Shown here piece by piece: positions 45,666 to 46,918 of a DNA stretch of 46,918 nt. The position numbers and the translations under genes are program-made. Under the pieces are notes generated by a model. That model was not told the DNA's origin, ran no database searches, and was given only the letters and a program-made list of their open reading frames with translations. Each line of letters begins with the position of its first letter. The first letter of the stretch is position 1. The DNA comes from Pseudomonadota bacterium (GTDB lineage: Bacteria > Pseudomonadota > Gammaproteobacteria > Steroidobacterales > Steroidobacteraceae): positions 1-46,918 of the forward strand of contig JAJYUL010000030.1 in assembly GCA_021792555.1 (NCBI GenBank), written 5' to 3'.

Positions 45666-46729
45666 GCGGCGTCGTCTTCTTCGATCCCGCCTGCGCCCGG
45701 CCGTACAGCTCGCAAACCCTGACCGAAACGGCCATCGGCGGGACGGAGGCGAGCGTGGTGCGCATTGCCGATGCGCTCGGCGCCCATGTCATGCAGCACA
45801 ACCGCACTGCGCCGGACGGCCGCTACCGGCCGCCCGCGCCGCTGCCGGGCGTCGATAGCGTGATCCTCGTGCGCGACTCGCGCGCCCTGCCGACCGTCGC
45901 GCGTCTGTTCCCCAATGCGCGGTATTTCCTGTGGCTGCACGACAAGATGCGGCCGCGCTCGAAGCGGGGCCGGCGGCTCGCCGCGACCGCGGAGTTGCTC
46001 GCGCAGATGGCGGTCACCGTCGTATGCGTATCAGAGACGCAGCGCGCCGATGTGGTCGCGACGCTCGAGTGGATCGGGATCGCCGAGCGGGTGCGCACGG
46101 TCAGGCTGTACAACCCGGTGGATGATGCGCTGCAGCCGGACGGCTCGCCCGTCGACGGCTCGAAACTGGTGTTCTTCTCCTCGCCGAACAAGGGTCTCGC
46201 CTTTGCGCTCGATGCGTTTCGGGCGCTGCGGCGGGCCATCCCGGACCTGCGCCTGCTCGTCGGCAATCCCGGCTACAAACTCGCCGCGGCGGGCGGCTTG
46301 GCGGGCGTGCAGTATCTCGGGCCGCAGCCCCAGTGGCGCATCCACGCCGAGGTGCGCACCGCGCTGTGCACGTTCCATCCGAATTTCGTGATTCCCGAGA
46401 CGTTCGGTCTGGTGTACGCCGAGTCGAATGCGCTCGGCACGCCGGTGCTCACGCACGACTTCGGCGCGGCCGCCGAGGTGATCGGTGATCCGCGCCAGCT
46501 TCTGCCGGTCACCGCTGCGCATCGGCTGTACGAGCGGCTGGCCGGCGCTCTGCCGCCGGCGGCGCGCGCATTGCCTGCGCGGCTGGCCGCCCGGGTCGGT
46601 CTGTTCGATCCTTATATCGAGCGCATCCGCCGCTGGCGGGACGGCGAGCGCCCCGTCGTGGGCCCCGATCCGCGCTTCCGGCTGACGCACGTGGCGCAGC
46701 AGTGGCGGCAGCTGCTCGAGGCCGAGTAG
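45662..46729 (+). CDS. Glycosyltransferase, GT4-like
   Basis: The ATG overlaps the previous stop (ATGA) and gives 355 residues. It begins [36 protein letters not shown], where G-G-T-E-A-S is the acceptor-side glycine loop of GT-B enzymes that act on dynamic donors. Later features are [34 protein letters not shown], and the GT4 donor motif [34 protein letters not shown], with the E-x7-E arrangement (E and E in [10 protein letters not shown]). It is probably cytosolic or peripheral. Specificity is unknown. It is the last gene of the glycan operon before a convergent gene. Confidence 0.85.
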   Translation: MSGVVFFDPACARPYSSQTLTETAIGGTEASVVRIADALGAHVMQHNRTAPDGRYRPPAPLPGVDSVILVRDSRALPTVARLFPNARYFLWLHDKMRPRSKRGRRLAATAELLAQMAVTVVCVSETQRADVVATLEWIGIAERVRTVRLYNPVDDALQPDGSPVDGSKLVFFSSPNKGLAFALDAFRALRRAIPDLRLLVGNPGYKLAAAGGLAGVQYLGPQPQWRIHAEVRTALCTFHPNFVIPETFGLVYAESNALGTPVLTHDFGAAAEVIGDPRQLLPVTAAHRLYERLAGALPPAARALPARLAARVGLFDPYIERIRRWRDGERPVVGPDPRFRLTHVAQQWRQLLEAE

Positions 46730-46731
46730 CC

Positions 46732-46747
46732 GCGGCCTGCCGGCCGC
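46732..46747. terminator. Short GC hairpin between convergent genes
   Basis: GCGGCC-TGCC-GGCCGC forms a six-base-pair hairpin immediately after the last glycosyltransferase and before the end of the minus-strand partial gene. There is no T-run, so its activity as a terminator is uncertain. Confidence 0.25.
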
Positions 46748-46757
46748 GCTGCGCCGC

Positions 46758-46918
46758 TCACTCCTTCGGCGGCGGCGGGGTCATGCCGGCGGGGGTCATC
46801 TGGCCCTCTGGGGCGACGCTGACGGTGGTGGTGAGCCAGCGGTTGATGGTCTCGACCTGTGCGGGGGTGAGGGTGCCTGCGGCGTACTGCAGCTGGATGA
46901 TGCTGTTGATGTAGCTGT
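46758..46918 (-). CDS. C-terminal end of an unrecognised protein (partial)
   Basis: On the minus strand a frame runs in from the right edge and stops at 46758-46760. About 52 residues are visible, including YINSIIQLQYAAGTLTPAQV and INRWLTTTVSVAPEG. It ends in a proline/methionine-rich tail (TPAGMTPPPPKE). I do not recognise a family. The proline-rich end and repeated M-T-P pattern suggest a flexible tail on a secreted or surface protein, but this is speculative. Codon phase bias and lack of stops support coding. Confidence 0.5.
   Translation of the reverse strand, partial: SYINSIIQLQYAAGTLTPAQVETINRWLTTTVSVAPEGQMTPAGMTPPPPKE

Overview
This is a roughly 47 kb, very GC-rich and densely coding chromosomal window. 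It most likely comes from a gammaproteobacterium, possibly a high-GC lineage near Xanthomonadales, Nevskiales or Steroidobacterales. The evidence is the gene order cutA-dsbD-tlpA-aroQ-accB-accC-prmA-DUF3426-dusB-fis-purH-purD, rhlB divergent from trxA-rho, RNase G next to a YhdE-type Maf, and Kdo kinase (kdkA) next to waaA. I saw no rRNA, tRNA, CRISPR array, insertion sequence or prophage. The named lineage is an inference from gene order and composition, not from a database search.

Layout. Positions 1-3500 look accessory: the end of a retropepsin-like gene, a small unknown protein, a decayed MocR regulator remnant, slyX, an ACMSD-family amidohydrolase, a GNAT acetyltransferase and a GlsB-type membrane protein. 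Positions 3660-10140 (all minus) hold a PAS-GAF-GGDEF-EAL signalling protein with a degenerate GGDEF site, a tungstate/molybdate ABC system whose permease and ATPase are fused, and a proline iminopeptidase. Positions 10244-18674 (plus) form a long close-packed run: holA, nadD, rsfS, rlmH, maf, rng, nit, tldD and a group II PLP decarboxylase.

Positions 18700-22713 hold a DUF465 gene and rhlB (minus), a 590-base spacer with related palindromes, then trxA-rho, where Rho carries a 63-residue N-terminal extension. Positions 22959-34510 (minus) are the long biosynthesis and housekeeping cluster: protein disulfide reduction, dehydroquinase, acetyl-CoA carboxylase subunits, ribosomal protein methylation, tRNA dihydrouridine synthesis, Fis and the last purine steps. 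Positions 34610-36830 hold groESL with a promoter and CIRCE operator, followed by a hairpin-rich segment and a clear terminator. glnE and a small zinc-finger gene follow.

Positions 40083-46729 are an envelope-glycan region. waaA and kdkA (minus) are divergent, by only 32 bases, from a GT9 glycosyltransferase, a DUF6165 gene, a UDP-xylose synthase-like gene and two glycosyltransferases joined by ATGA overlaps. A partial gene of unknown function enters from the right edge.

Most of the window is conserved housekeeping. I found no convincing new multi-gene system. The points most worth a second look are the Rho extension, the related palindromes before trxA, the structured region after groEL, a dyad before aroQ-accBC, the DUF6165/UXS/glycosyltransferase operon, and the tldD-decarboxylase pairing.
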